A stretch of DNA of 14,887 bases from positions 1 to 14,887 of the forward strand of contig CAJUGT010000097.1 of assembly GCA_910586435.1 (NCBI GenBank). Reading direction: 5' to 3'. Of the stretch, positions 14,542-14,887 are shown in pieces. The stretch is from an uncultured Acetatifactor sp. (GTDB lineage Bacteria > Bacillota > Clostridia > Lachnospirales > Lachnospiraceae). Made by a program: the position numbers and the translations under genes. The notes beneath the pieces are model-generated. The model made no database searches and was not told the origin of the DNA. It worked only from the letters and a program-made list of their open reading frames with translations. Position 1 is the first letter of the stretch. The number at the start of each line of letters is the position of its first letter.

Positions 14542-14887
14542 TTATTTCAAGGTGGCAAGAACGGCGCCTGCTTCCACCGCATCGCCCACTGCCACGTCAA
14601 CACTTGCAACAGTGCCGTCCTGAGGTGCCACAACAGGAATCTCCATCTTCATAGCTTCGATAATCACAACGGCATCGCCCCTCTTTACAGCGTCGCCAAC
14701 CTTTTTCTCCAGCTTGAATACTTTTCCTGCCGCACCCGCTTCAATTTTAACGCTTCCGGCTCCGCCCGCCGTTTTGGGCGCTGCCGCAGGAGCTGCTTTC
14801 GGAGCCGCCTTGGGCGCTGCCGGCGCTTTTGCTGCCGCAGGAGCCCCTACCGACGCGCCCTCTTCCACTACTACGTCATATACGTTT
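14542..14887 (-). CDS. Biotin carboxyl carrier protein of the Na+ decarboxylase (5' end outside window)
   Basis: The carrier shuttles the carboxyl group from the alpha to the beta subunit. About 115 residues are visible. The start (NVYDVVVEEG) is a continuing N-terminal beta strand of this family, so the true start codon lies past 14887 and the GTG at 14868 is internal. An Ala/Pro/Lys-rich flexible linker of about 30 residues follows. The biotinyl domain comes next, with EAMKMEIPV; the biotinylated lysine codon is at 14647-14649. It stops 41 nt before oadB. Such carriers are usually preceded by a small membrane gamma subunit (oadG/mmdD), which would lie just outside the window. It could equally be called mmdC or gcdC. 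Confidence 0.92.
   Translation of the reverse strand, partial: NVYDVVVEEGASVGAPAAAKAPAAPKAAPKAAPAAAPKTAGGAGSVKIEAGAAGKVFKLEKKVGDAVKRGDAVVIIEAMKMEIPVVAPQDGTVASVDVAVGDAVEAGAVLATLK

Noticed and set aside
14542..14868. Biotin carrier starting at the GTG at 14868
   Set aside because: The upstream in-frame residues NVYDVVV continue a typical N-terminal strand of these carriers, so the true start is outside the window.
1..14887. Mobile elements, CRISPR arrays, tRNA or rRNA genes
   Set aside because: I saw no transposase, integrase, spaced direct-repeat array or RNA-gene pattern on either strand.

Overview
The window looks like a chromosomal segment of an anaerobic Firmicute, most likely a Lachnospiraceae-type clostridium. 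The basis is an rnfCDGEAB operon with a long multi-cluster RnfB, the cmk-ispH-rpsA order, a biotin-dependent Na+-translocating decarboxylase split over separate polypeptides, and strong GGAGG-type ribosome binding sites. This assignment is inference from gene content, not a database match. All genes but one lie on the minus strand, so transcription mostly runs from high to low coordinates.

Layout from the right end, following minus-strand transcription. Positions 14887-11828 hold the end of a Na+ decarboxylase operon: a biotin carrier protein cut by the window edge, the membrane beta subunit (oadB) and a biotin-less carboxyltransferase alpha subunit (oadA). A structured gap (11649-11827) follows, then a HI0933-type flavoprotein (10323-11615). 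A 175-nt gap next holds a candidate 41-aa cysteine-rich small gene. The housekeeping set cmk, ispH and rpsA (10147-7473) comes after that, with ispH and rpsA overlapping by 20 nt. A perfect 13-bp inverted repeat and a lone cheR (7323-6547) come next. A shared hairpin separates cheR from the only plus-strand gene, a YprB-like RNase H-fold exonuclease (5345-6448). Divergent from that gene is the complete rnf operon C-D-G-E-A-B (5210-69).

How the genes work together. Rnf couples ferredoxin oxidation and NAD+ reduction to export of Na+ or H+. The decarboxylase couples beta-keto acid (probably oxaloacetate) decarboxylation to Na+ export. The window therefore carries two primary ion pumps that could feed one sodium circuit. 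The cmk-ispH-rpsA block serves nucleotide, isoprenoid and translation functions.

Most of the window is conventional core genome; I saw no mobile element, CRISPR array, tRNA or rRNA and no clear new multi-gene system. The points most worth a second look are the four-cysteine C-terminal extension of RnfE, the 41-aa cysteine-rich ORF ahead of cmk, and two unexplained inverted repeats.
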